This document shows positions 1-6,274 of a stretch of DNA of 13,045 nt, piece after piece (within the stretch, counting starts at the first letter, position 1; each line of letters begins with the position of its first letter). The DNA is from Fluviibacter sp039805865 (lineage in GTDB: Bacteria > Pseudomonadota > Gammaproteobacteria > Burkholderiales > Rhodocyclaceae). The notes under the pieces are model-generated. The model did no database searches. It had not been told where the DNA came from and saw only the letters and a program-made list of their open reading frames with translations. The position numbers and the translations under genes are program-made. The stretch lies in the NCBI GenBank assembly GCA_039805865.1, contig JBDLTI010000050.1, positions 1-13,045 of the forward strand. The letters run 5' to 3'.

Positions 1-42
1 GGCTGCTGCTGCAAGTAACTGTAGAAATGAACGACGATCCAT
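1..42 (-). CDS. soxB: SoxB thiosulfohydrolase, N-terminal 14 codons only (runs off the window)
   Basis: Only the first 14 codons are present, reading MDRRSFLQLLAAAA. This is the start of a twin-arginine signal peptide (RRSFLQ) and matches the usual N-terminus of SoxB, the periplasmic dimanganese enzyme that hydrolyses sulfate from cysteine-S-thiosulfonate on SoxY. The ATG ends at base 42 and a GGAGAG ribosome site lies at 51-56, about eight bases upstream. The gene follows soxX after a 28-base gap on the same strand, which is the common last position in soxCDYZAXB clusters. The identification rests on position plus this short leader. Another Tat-exported protein cannot be excluded from 14 residues. 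Confidence 0.75.
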   Translation of the reverse strand, partial: MDRRSFLQLLAAAA

Positions 43-70
43 TTGGGTGACTCTCCGGTGATCTTGCTTA

Positions 71-739
71 TTACTGGTTAACAGGCGATTCAGGATCCAG
101 CAGTAGTGCGACGAGATCTCGAATCTGGGCTTCAGTCAGAACACCCATTGCACCAGCGCGTGGCATCAGCGAGCACAGGTTGGTTGCCTTGGCGTTATAG
201 ATCTTGCCCCACGTGTACTTGATCGTCTCCTCTGAATTACCACGGAGCTTGCCGTAGTTGTAAAGGCTTGGGCCGATGGTGCCGTAGGAAAGCTCCTTCT
301 TGGTGATCTGGTGGCAGTTATAGCAGTTGCCACCATTCGCTTCACCCGCTTTATCTGTCCACGTCAGACCTTTACCGCTCTGTGCGATCTTTTCACCATT
401 TTTCCAGTCGCCCATGAGCTTGCCATCGGCAGGGTACTTGATGGTTGCCTCATTGGCGGCCTGCAACTGTTCGCGTAGTTTTGCGTTTTTCTCGCTGTAG
501 GCTGTCACTGGGTTTGAACAGAGTTCTTGAGTTGGGTCTTGCTTCAGGCGCTCTACGTTAGCAATTCCCTTGGTTTGGAAACCAGATTGCATCATGGCAT
601 CGAAGGTTGCATTACCTGCACCAGGACCCCATGAACCATCCTTGGGCAGTGCAGGTGGGGCAGCGAGTGCCGAACCTGCAGCTGTCATTGCCGCAACTAG
701 AGAAAGAGCGACCGTCGTTTTCTTGTTGAAAGTCATCAT
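71..739 (-). CDS. soxX: SoxX, c-type cytochrome subunit of the SoxAX thiosulfate-binding complex
   Basis: SoxX pairs with SoxA to join thiosulfate oxidatively to the SoxY cysteine in the periplasm. The 222-residue product starts with a Sec signal peptide (MMTFNKK, hydrophobic core, ALA-A near residue 26). It has one haem c motif, CYNCH at residues 139-143, then GTIGPSLYNYG, and an MPR segment whose Met192 is the likely distal haem ligand. About 110 residues lie between the signal and the haem, as in long-form SoxX proteins. The open frame extends upstream to base 820, but that would bury the gene inside soxA. The ATG pair at 739 and 736 follows AGGAG (746-750), which overlaps the soxA stop, so I start at 739; 736 is equally possible. 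Confidence 0.95.
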   Translation of the reverse strand: MMTFNKKTTVALSLVAAMTAAGSALAAPPALPKDGSWGPGAGNATFDAMMQSGFQTKGIANVERLKQDPTQELCSNPVTAYSEKNAKLREQLQAANEATIKYPADGKLMGDWKNGEKIAQSGKGLTWTDKAGEANGGNCYNCHQITKKELSYGTIGPSLYNYGKLRGNSEETIKYTWGKIYNAKATNLCSLMPRAGAMGVLTEAQIRDLVALLLDPESPVNQ

Positions 740-749
740 CACTGTCTCC

Positions 750-1556
750 TTAGCGCTTGATACCGGGGGTTTGCATAACCGCACCATTCGAGTTGCCAGC
801 CATAAACGAAGAAATGGCAATGGTTACATCGGAGGCATAAATCGGCTCAGGGAAACGCTGCTGACGGAAGCAGTCGTTAATACGCCACTGCATGCTCCAC
901 ATCTGGCCAGAGCTGACGCGATAGGCCGGCCAGGTCGTCCAACCCTTGGCAGCACCTTCGGCACTTGGAATGTAGGGCAGATCCTGCAGACGGATACGTT
1001 TGCCTTCCTGTCCGTGACAGGTCGCACAGGCAAAGTCATATTGGCCGGCTTCGTAATAGAAAAGGCGACGACCAAGGTCATACATCTGCTTTTCTTTAGG
1101 GTGTGCCAGAGAGACTTTAACCTTCATGCCTTTTGACTCTGAAGACACGTAGGCAGAGAGAGCTACCAGATCGGCTTTCTGCGGCGAAGTAAAACCTGCC
1201 TTGATGATTGGCGCAGTATCGACACCTTGCAGTTTTTCCATACAGGTGAGGAGACGGGACTCCAGATCCTGTACTTTGTTCGTGTCTTTGAAATAGCGAG
1301 GTAGTTGGGCATATGCGCCCTTCACCTTGCCAGGTCCTAGACCCAGATCACATTTTTCCAGAGAAGCATCTTTCGGGCCTGCCTTTTTCTTCCAGATTTC
1401 GGCGCCCGAATCTACATACAGGTCAGCAGGGTTGCCGTCTTGTAATGCTTCTCGATAGGCCTCAATGCCGGCAGTGGTGTTGTCTTGAGCCTGAGCTCCG
1501 ACAGCAAAGACGGCCGCTGCTGCAAGCAGCGTGGCCTTCATATGTTTAGCACGCAT
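750..1556 (-). CDS. soxA: SoxA, sulfur oxidation c-type cytochrome (monohaem type)
   Basis: SoxA is the catalytic cytochrome of SoxAX, which forms the SoxY-cysteine S-thiosulfonate bond. The 268-residue product has a Sec signal peptide ending about residue 23 (AQAQ). The C-terminal domain holds the haem motif CATCH (177-181). Cys229, in RINDCF, fits the cysteine persulfide haem ligand known for this family. The N-terminal domain has no CxxCH; it keeps Cys69 and Cys105, which in monohaem SoxA proteins form a disulfide where dihaem versions carry a second haem. The open frame begins at 1601, but ATG 1556 has a GGGGAGA ribosome site six bases upstream and gives a proper signal peptide. The stop is ten bases before soxX. 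Confidence 0.96.
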   Translation of the reverse strand: MRAKHMKATLLAAAAVFAVGAQAQDNTTAGIEAYREALQDGNPADLYVDSGAEIWKKKAGPKDASLEKCDLGLGPGKVKGAYAQLPRYFKDTNKVQDLESRLLTCMEKLQGVDTAPIIKAGFTSPQKADLVALSAYVSSESKGMKVKVSLAHPKEKQMYDLGRRLFYYEAGQYDFACATCHGQEGKRIRLQDLPYIPSAEGAAKGWTTWPAYRVSSGQMWSMQWRINDCFRQQRFPEPIYASDVTIAISSFMAGNSNGAVMQTPGIKR

Positions 1557-1601
1557 GGGTGTCTCCCCTCTCTGTTTTTGTGATCTGGGTATTTCGGTCA
1601 A

Positions 1602-1913
1602 TTACGAAACGGCAGCTTCGTCCGTACGCTTGTCACCCTTGTTATCAGTCCAGGTGCAAACGACTTTATCGCCAGCTTTGCCGCCCTTAACCTTGAATGC
1701 CAGGTATGGGTTCTTTGAAACCGATGGACCCCATTCAGCCGTCATAACACTCTTGCCGGCAAGTTCTACTTTGACTTCATTGATGTACCAGGCTGGAATA
1801 ACAGCACCGGACGAGTCTTTACGCTGACCGGTTTCCATTTCGTGGTTCATGAGGATCTTGATTTCAGTCACGCCGTCTTTGCTTGCAGCGCGAATTTTCA
1901 TTGGATTTGCCAT
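1602..1913 (-). CDS. soxZ: SoxZ, sulfur carrier partner of SoxY
   Basis: SoxZ forms the SoxYZ heterodimer that carries sulfur intermediates through the periplasmic Sox cycle. The 103-residue product matches the usual SoxZ length, begins MANPMKIRA, and shows the family pattern of a short all-beta protein (KILMNHEMETG, PAWYINEV, NPYLAFKV, VCTWTDNKGD). It has no signal peptide, as expected, because SoxZ is exported by riding with Tat-exported SoxY. A GGAGA ribosome site precedes the ATG. The start is 46 bases after the soxY stop, and the next start, soxA, lies 45 bases downstream. Confidence 0.96.
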   Translation of the reverse strand: MANPMKIRAASKDGVTEIKILMNHEMETGQRKDSSGAVIPAWYINEVKVELAGKSVMTAEWGPSVSKNPYLAFKVKGGKAGDKVVCTWTDNKGDKRTDEAAVS

Positions 1914-1959
1914 GTGTATCTCCAGTTAACTTTAATTGATGGTGTCAGGGCAGGGGGGA

Positions 1960-2430
1960 TTAACCGCCGCAGCCGCCGAGCGTGACCTTGATTTCCTTGG
2001 TGGCGGTGTAGTACTTGCCACCGGCCTTGACCAGAACGGTCACGTTGGAGGTTTGACCCATCTTGATGCGGGTAGTGACTTCTGGCAGTACATCTGCAGT
2101 CAGGTTGAACAGGCAAACGAGTGCGCTTGGGTTCTTTTCAACCAGAATCGAGATTTGCTCAGTGTTGGCCAGTTTGCTAACAGCCTGGATAGGTACCACG
2201 GCACCGTTTTCGGCGATATCCGAAGCAATAATCTGCACGTCACCACTGTTGCTTGGCGAGCCAGCGCCTAGAGCACCATAAACATCGCTCAGGGACTTGG
2301 CTTCAAAGGCTGTTTTGTTCCAGGCAGCAAATGCCATTGGCGACATTGAGGCGCCAAAAGCCATGATGCCAAGGCCGCTGGCCGCTTTCAGAATCTGACG
2401 TCGGTCGAAACGTTTGGTGTTGGTGTTCAT
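1960..2430 (-). CDS. soxY: SoxY, thiosulfate carrier protein with C-terminal GGCGG swinging arm
   Basis: SoxY is the covalent carrier of the Sox pathway; all intermediates hang on one cysteine near its C-terminus. The 156-residue product has a twin-arginine signal (DRRQILKAASG, about residues 9-19) followed by a hydrophobic stretch ending AFAA near residue 35. It ends in GGCGG, with the carrier residue Cys154 in the expected place. The body shows the SoxY immunoglobulin-like domain (VVPIQA, PSALVCLFNL). The start is supported by AGGAGA seven bases upstream. It sits between soxD and soxZ on the same strand. Confidence 0.97.
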   Translation of the reverse strand: MNTNTKRFDRRQILKAASGLGIMAFGASMSPMAFAAWNKTAFEAKSLSDVYGALGAGSPSNSGDVQIIASDIAENGAVVPIQAVSKLANTEQISILVEKNPSALVCLFNLTADVLPEVTTRIKMGQTSNVTVLVKAGGKYYTATKEIKVTLGGCGG

Positions 2431-2465
2431 TCCAATCTCCTATGGGTTACTGCGTATAAAAAAAG

Positions 2466-3515
2466 TTACTGCGTCGGGGCACCGGACAGAATCCACTTGA
2501 CCAAGGCCTGTGCGTCCGAATCTTTTAGGTCTGTCTGTGGTGGCATGGGCATGGAACCCCATACGCCAGAACCACCATTTTTGACCTTGGTAACGAGTTT
2601 GCTTGTGACATCTTGACCTTTGTACTTGTCGGCGATTTCCGTGAAACCTGGGCCGACAATTTTCTGGTTGATGCCATGGCAAGCGGTACATCCTGATTTC
2701 TCAGCCAATGCGTAGTCAGGATTGTGTGCCGACTTCGCAGCGGGTGCATCGGCTGAGCCTTGGCCGCGAGTCTGTCCAAACGGACGCACCTGGGTCGCTA
2801 GTTCGCCGTGCGACGTCTTTGCATAATCAGGTAGGGTTGAACTGACCTTAGCGGCAGGTTTGCAGTTAGTCATGCAGGTCGTGTTCTTGGTATCAGGTGG
2901 GGTTGCTGTCACCAGACCCGATTTGCCCGGCCACATGGCGTGTTTGCGCATCATGCCATTGCGGTTTGGCATCAGCTTTTGTACGTCTTGGATATTATTG
3001 TTAGTCAGAGTGAAATCATCTGGGACGATTTCAGCCAGATTTAACAGATAGGCCAGAACCGCGTAGACGTCATCATCACTCAACGTTTTAGGTGCATTCC
3101 ACGGCATGGCGCGGTGGATATAGTCCCAAAGCGTCGACAGTGTAGAAACTTTCATGATGGTCGTCCGGCCCGGATAGTCGTTACGCTTAAGGTTAGCGAC
3201 ATTACCGGTCTTGACGTCTTCTTTAGTCGTGCCACCGATCAGCGGGGTAAATACAGTGTTGTTTTCACCGAACGTCCCGTGACAGCTGGCACATTTGTTC
3301 TCCCAGATCACCTGGCCTTGTTCAACGCTGCCCGATCCTTTGGGTAGGCCTTTGAAGTCTGGACGAACATCAATATCCCAAGCCTGTATTTCGGCGGGCG
3401 TTGCAGTGCGACCAACGCCGGAGTATTTATCGGCTGCAGTTGCCTGGGTAGCGAATAGTAGTGGCACCAGAGCCAGCGCGAATGCGGGCTTCATGGCATT
3501 AGAGAACTTGAACAT
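2466..3515 (-). CDS. soxD: SoxD, dihaem c-type cytochrome subunit of sulfane dehydrogenase SoxCD
   Basis: SoxD takes electrons from the molybdenum subunit SoxC during oxidation of the SoxY-bound sulfane sulfur. The 349-residue product has a Sec signal peptide (cleavage near ATA-A, residue 27). It carries two cytochrome c domains, with CASCH at 75-79 and CTACH at 276-280. Likely Met ligands are Met137 (RAMPWNAP) and Met322 or Met324 (SMPMPP). An extra CMTNC pair (214, 218) lies in the linker. The ATG at 3515 overlaps the end of soxC by 17 bases and has GGAG upstream inside soxC, pointing to translational coupling. A later Met at 3494 would also give a signal peptide but has a weaker ribosome site. 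Confidence 0.93.
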   Translation of the reverse strand: MFKFSNAMKPAFALALVPLLFATQATAADKYSGVGRTATPAEIQAWDIDVRPDFKGLPKGSGSVEQGQVIWENKCASCHGTFGENNTVFTPLIGGTTKEDVKTGNVANLKRNDYPGRTTIMKVSTLSTLWDYIHRAMPWNAPKTLSDDDVYAVLAYLLNLAEIVPDDFTLTNNNIQDVQKLMPNRNGMMRKHAMWPGKSGLVTATPPDTKNTTCMTNCKPAAKVSSTLPDYAKTSHGELATQVRPFGQTRGQGSADAPAAKSAHNPDYALAEKSGCTACHGINQKIVGPGFTEIADKYKGQDVTSKLVTKVKNGGSGVWGSMPMPPQTDLKDSDAQALVKWILSGAPTQ

Positions 3516-4902
3516 TGCTCACATCTCCGTTTTCAGCGACACCCCAGGATTGGATGGCATTGTTGTGATAGATAGAACGGGTGCCGCGTACGGCACGCAG
3601 TTGACCATAAGACGGTTGGACAAAACCCGTGTCGTCTACAGCGCGCGATTGCAGAATTGCTGTCTTGCCGTCCCAGTTCCATGGCAGGCTGAAGCGGGTG
3701 AGTGCCTTCGACTGAATCGGTGTTTCCAGCTTGGCGCGCTTCCAGTTGATGCCGCCATCAGTCGATACATCGACCTGCTTGATTTTACCGCGACCCGACC
3801 AGGCGAGTCCGGAGATGGTGTAGTAACCCTTTTCGAGAAGCTTCTGACCACCCGATGGTGTACAGATCACCGACTTGCATTCTTGAATCGAAGTGTACTG
3901 ACGATGCTGACCGTCTTTCATCAGATCGATATAGTGAACTGCTTCATCTTTAGTGGCATAAGGTTGATCGCCCACTTCGATACGACGCAGCCATTTGACC
4001 CACGATACACCTTGAACGCCTGGCACGATCAAGCGGAGTGGGTAACCATTTTCAGGGCGCATCATTTCGCCGTTCATGCCGTAAGCAACTAGGACTTCAT
4101 CGTTCAGCACCATTTCCATTGGAATGGTACGAGTCATGGCGGAGCCATCAGCGCCTTCTGCCAGGACGAACTTCTTGGTCATGTCTGCGCCGCAGTCTTC
4201 CAGCAGCAGGCGGAGTGGTACGCCAGTAAATTCACTACACGACAGCATGCCATGTGTGTACTGAACGGTTGGCACGGCAACGTTACCCCATTCCATACCC
4301 GTATTGGCGCCACATTCAATAAAGTGGATACGAGAAACGAACGGCATGCGCATGATGTCGTCCATCGTGTATACCTTCGGATTCTTCACGAATTCGGGGC
4401 TAGAACCGTTGACCATCAGGCGATGCATCGATGGGTCGATGTCATACCAACCCTGGTGATGACGTTCGAAATGCAGGCCAGAGGCAGTAATGATGCCGAA
4501 CATGCTCTGCAATGGCGAAAACGATACGCTCGATTGTGTTGTTTGTGTCAGACCTGGGCTAGGACGACGGATCACTTCGGATTCAAATTTGGAGGGCAGG
4601 CCATAAGGAGCCGTAGCAACGCCTTTGCCCAACGTGGTTGCCCAGGTTTGTGGTTGCAGGATGTATGGGTCGCCAGTCTTAGCGTCAACCAGTGCAGAAG
4701 CATCCTGGGCAAAGGCATTGCGACCCGTAACGGCGGCAGCAACAGCAGCCATGAATGAACCTCTCAGAAAATCTCTGCGGCCCTTGGTAACCTGTTCAAC
4801 TTCAGTCGTCGTCAGAAAATTTTCTGGTGCTTTCTGTATCCGGCCAGGTTTTTTCAAACCTTCCGGCGTTTCGACAGGGATTAGTTCCTCGTTTTTTGCC
4901 AT
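3499..4902 (-). CDS. soxC: SoxC, molybdenum cofactor subunit of sulfane dehydrogenase SoxCD
   Basis: SoxC belongs to the sulfite oxidase family and, with SoxD, removes six electrons from the sulfane sulfur held on SoxY. The 467-residue product has a twin-arginine signal after an N-terminal extension (GRRDFLRGSF, 41-50), with a hydrophobic segment to about residue 66 (AFA-Q). IHFIECGANTG places Cys197 where sulfite oxidases have the molybdenum-binding cysteine (CAGN). SCSEFTGVPL follows at 221-230. The C-terminal part, from about residue 340, fits the family dimerisation domain. AAGGAG precedes the ATG. It is the first gene of the sox operon, downstream of an AT-rich promoter region. The SoxC assignment, rather than a free sulfite dehydrogenase, is backed by the adjoining soxD and soxYZAX. 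Confidence 0.95.
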   Translation of the reverse strand: MAKNEELIPVETPEGLKKPGRIQKAPENFLTTTEVEQVTKGRRDFLRGSFMAAVAAAVTGRNAFAQDASALVDAKTGDPYILQPQTWATTLGKGVATAPYGLPSKFESEVIRRPSPGLTQTTQSSVSFSPLQSMFGIITASGLHFERHHQGWYDIDPSMHRLMVNGSSPEFVKNPKVYTMDDIMRMPFVSRIHFIECGANTGMEWGNVAVPTVQYTHGMLSCSEFTGVPLRLLLEDCGADMTKKFVLAEGADGSAMTRTIPMEMVLNDEVLVAYGMNGEMMRPENGYPLRLIVPGVQGVSWVKWLRRIEVGDQPYATKDEAVHYIDLMKDGQHRQYTSIQECKSVICTPSGGQKLLEKGYYTISGLAWSGRGKIKQVDVSTDGGINWKRAKLETPIQSKALTRFSLPWNWDGKTAILQSRAVDDTGFVQPSYGQLRAVRGTRSIYHNNAIQSWGVAENGDVSNVQVL

Positions 4903-4946
4903 TGCTACTCCTTGTGCCCATCGGAAAATAATTAAAGTGCTGATAG

Positions 4947-4952
4947 ATTATA
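4947..4952 (-). promoter_or_regulatory. Candidate -10 box for the sox operon
   Basis: On the minus strand these bases read TATAAT, a perfect sigma-70 -10 hexamer, about 45 bases upstream of the soxC ATG. At the correct spacing (17-18 bases) there is only TGCAAT or GCAATT, far from TTGACA. Inference: the promoter would need an activator. It overlaps the first ATTGCA element by one base. Confidence 0.5.
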
Positions 4953-4998
4953 TTGCACTATACTCAACGAATTGCATTTAAGCATCTTGCGATGCAAT
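4952..4998. promoter_or_regulatory. Cluster of three ATTGCA elements between soxC and the DsbC-like gene
   Basis: ATTGCA occurs at 4952-4957 and 4971-4976, and its complement TGCAAT at 4993-4998. The second and third form the inverted repeat ATTGCAT (4971-4977) / ATGCAAT (4992-4998) with a 14-base spacer. Inside that spacer region is a small perfect hairpin, GCATC-TTGC-GATGC (4982-4995). These sites surround both candidate -10 boxes. A regulator binding here is inference; I cannot name the protein. The 127-base gap holds no RNA gene or small coding frame that I can support. Confidence 0.4.
4959..4964 (+). promoter_or_regulatory. Candidate -10 box for the DsbC-like gene
   Basis: TATACT on the plus strand, about 65 bases upstream of the GTG start of the exported thiol-disulfide gene, differs from TATAAT at one base. 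No good -35 hexamer is visible 16-18 bases upstream. It lies seven bases from the opposing sox -10 box, so the two promoters would compete or share an activator. This is a weak prediction. Confidence 0.3.
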
Positions 4999-5016
4999 AT
5001 TTATGTTGCTTTTTTC

Positions 5017-5022
5017 AGGTGA
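5017..5022 (+). promoter_or_regulatory. Ribosome binding site that selects a GTG start
   Basis: AGGTGA is an exact match to the 16S anti-Shine-Dalgarno core and sits seven bases before GTG at 5030. The in-frame ATG at 5003 has only AT-rich sequence upstream. The GTG start also gives a standard Sec signal peptide (MKKILLVAAFF) without an extra polar leader. Confidence 0.7.
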
Positions 5023-5029
5023 AAAATCA

Positions 5030-5566
5030 GTGAAAAAAATACTGCTGGTTGCTGCTTTTTTTGCGGGAGTGCAGGGATACACATTCGGGTCGGATAATTC
5101 ATTAGCCGACATACCGTATTTCAACTGGCAAGCCTTACATCTTGCTGACGCAGTGAAAGAAATTCGGGGAGATGGTTCAAGAAAAATTGCAGTGTTTACC
5201 GAGCCGGAATGCGGATACTGTCGTAAGTACGAAAAAACACTGGATAAGGTTGATAACGTCACGATTTACCGCTTTCTGATGCCGCTCGATAAAAATAGCA
5301 TTTCCCGCTCTGTTGAACTTTGGTGTTCGGGTAAAACCAATGCCGAACGTCTTAATCATTTGCTGGTTGCCATGCATGATCGGCAGGCTCGTTTCGCATC
5401 AGAAGGCTGTATCAATCCTATTGCAGAAAACATGCGTTTTGGCAAAAAGCATGACATCTATCTGACGCCAACGACCATTGGATCTGACGGACGTTTAGTA
5501 CAAGGTTATCTGCCATTGGCTAATCTCGAACGGTGGCTATCTGGACGGGGTGCATTTGACAAATAA
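5030..5566 (+). CDS. Exported DsbC-like thiol-disulfide oxidoreductase, possibly Sox-associated
   Basis: The 178-residue product has a Sec signal peptide (MKKILLVAAFFAGVQG) and one thioredoxin-fold domain resembling the catalytic half of DsbC/DsbG. It shows FTEPECGYCRKYE with active-site CGYC at 61-64, a second cysteine pair (Cys99 in LWC, Cys127 in EGC) placed like the structural pair of DsbC, a cis-proline TPT (Pro147), and VQGY near the end. The N-terminal dimerisation domain of DsbC is absent; only about 30 residues separate the signal from the fold. It is the only plus-strand gene and diverges from soxC. Sox clusters often carry periplasmic thiol-disulfide proteins (SoxS, SoxW) that keep SoxYZ reduced. 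That role here is inference from position; I do not assign a sox symbol. Confidence 0.85.
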   Translation: MKKILLVAAFFAGVQGYTFGSDNSLADIPYFNWQALHLADAVKEIRGDGSRKIAVFTEPECGYCRKYEKTLDKVDNVTIYRFLMPLDKNSISRSVELWCSGKTNAERLNHLLVAMHDRQARFASEGCINPIAENMRFGKKHDIYLTPTTIGSDGRLVQGYLPLANLERWLSGRGAFDK

Positions 5567-5590
5567 AAAGCGGATCCGAAGATCCGCTTT
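5567..5590. terminator. Bidirectional hairpin terminator with a UUCG loop on the minus strand
   Basis: AAAGCGGATC (5567-5576) and GATCCGCTTT (5581-5590) form a perfect ten-pair stem. On the minus strand the loop is UUCG closed by C-G, an extra-stable tetraloop, and it is followed by TTATTT, so it is a good rho-independent terminator for the rhodanese gene ending at 5615. On the plus strand the loop is CGAA and the following T-run is short, so termination of the DsbC-like gene, whose stop adjoins the stem, should be weaker. A second small stem, ACTGA-TTAAAT-TCAGT (5597-5612), lies between it and the rhodanese stop. Confidence 0.88.
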
Positions 5591-5614
5591 GGCTTAACTG
5601 ATTAAATTCAGTAA

Positions 5615-6184
5615 TCAGAAGTCGCCTTCTACAATCGGGAAGCCTAGCGCTGCCCAGTCCAGCATGCCGCCACGGTAGTAATAAATCTTGTTAACCGGGA
5701 AGCCGTCGCGTGTCATAGCAGCAATGGCAGTTGGGCTTTGCGGACAGACAGGGCCATTACAGAAGGCGTAGACCTTTTTAGCTTTACTACAATCCCACTT
5801 AGCCGCTTTCTTGGTGCAGCCCAGTTCATCCATACGGGTTGCGACTTGCGTATAAGGAATATGGTGGGTGTTGGGGATTGTGCCCTTGACGCGGTCATCA
5901 GGTTCACGCATGTCAACAATAATGACATCTTTGTCATTCATCCCTTCCAGCATTTCGATTTCAGCAATCGGTGTCACGCCCTTTTGCGGAATGAGCGGCT
6001 GCAGCCAACCCGCATTCTTTGCGCAGGAAGTCATGGTACGAGTGATCGTGTACGGCCCTTTTTTGGTCTGAATAACGAATTCCTTGCTTTCACCGATGAT
6101 GCGCAGTTTTTCCGGTGCAGCGGTTTGAGCAAAGGCAGTGACTGATACGGCGGCAAGTGCGATGCCTGCGATGATTTTTTTCAT
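5615..6184 (-). CDS. Periplasmic rhodanese-like sulfurtransferase
   Basis: The 189-residue product has a Sec signal peptide (MKKIIAGIALAAVSVTAFAQ). A rhodanese domain spans roughly residues 70-189: VIIVDMREPDDRVKGTIPNTHHIPY is the typical first half (Asp91, Arg93), and AFCNGPVCPQSP holds the active-site loop, with Cys142 in the catalytic position and a second cysteine, Cys147, in the same loop. GGMLDW and GFPIVEG form the usual end. Additional cysteines are 54, 123 and 132. The family moves sulfane sulfur between thiols; the in vivo substrate cannot be read from sequence. It is monocistronic: pntB ends 133 bases upstream and a hairpin terminator follows. GAGGAG precedes the ATG. A role in sulfur handling beside the Sox genes is inference. 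Confidence 0.88.
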   Translation of the reverse strand: MKKIIAGIALAAVSVTAFAQTAAPEKLRIIGESKEFVIQTKKGPYTITRTMTSCAKNAGWLQPLIPQKGVTPIAEIEMLEGMNDKDVIIVDMREPDDRVKGTIPNTHHIPYTQVATRMDELGCTKKAAKWDCSKAKKVYAFCNGPVCPQSPTAIAAMTRDGFPVNKIYYYRGGMLDWAALGFPIVEGDF

Positions 6185-6243
6185 GGTTGTCTCCTCGTTG
6201 TGCGGTTTTGCAATAAAGCGGTTTCTGCTTATTATGAAATGAA

Positions 6244-6249
6244 TTTATA
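6244..6249 (-). promoter_or_regulatory. Candidate -10 box for the rhodanese gene
   Basis: On the minus strand these bases read TATAAA, about 60 bases upstream of the rhodanese ATG. The best -35 candidate at 17-18 bases is TTAACC, which is weak. The FNR-type palindrome ends 25 bases upstream of this hexamer. The untranslated leader contains two direct repeats of GCGGTTT on the plus strand (6202-6208 and 6218-6224) of unknown meaning. Confidence 0.45.
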
Positions 6250-6274
6250 CCACGTAAATCTGGGGTTGGTTAAG

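Noticed and set aside
740..820. Longer soxX start at base 820
   Set aside because: The extra residues are encoded within the soxA 3' end, carry no signal peptide, and the ATG pair at 739/736 has a good AGGAG.
3295..4092. A 265-codon open frame on the plus strand opposite soxC and soxD
   Set aside because: It lies antisense to two clearly conserved genes, has no recognisable domain or ribosome site, and spans their junction. It is a shadow frame.
4252..4758. A 168-codon plus-strand frame opposite soxC
   Set aside because: It is antisense to SoxC motifs including the molybdenum-binding cysteine region, and nothing supports expression.
5003..5029. Upstream ATG as the start of the DsbC-like protein
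   Set aside because: No ribosome site precedes it and it would add a nine-residue polar leader before the signal peptide. The GTG at 5030 has a perfect AGGTGA at the right distance.
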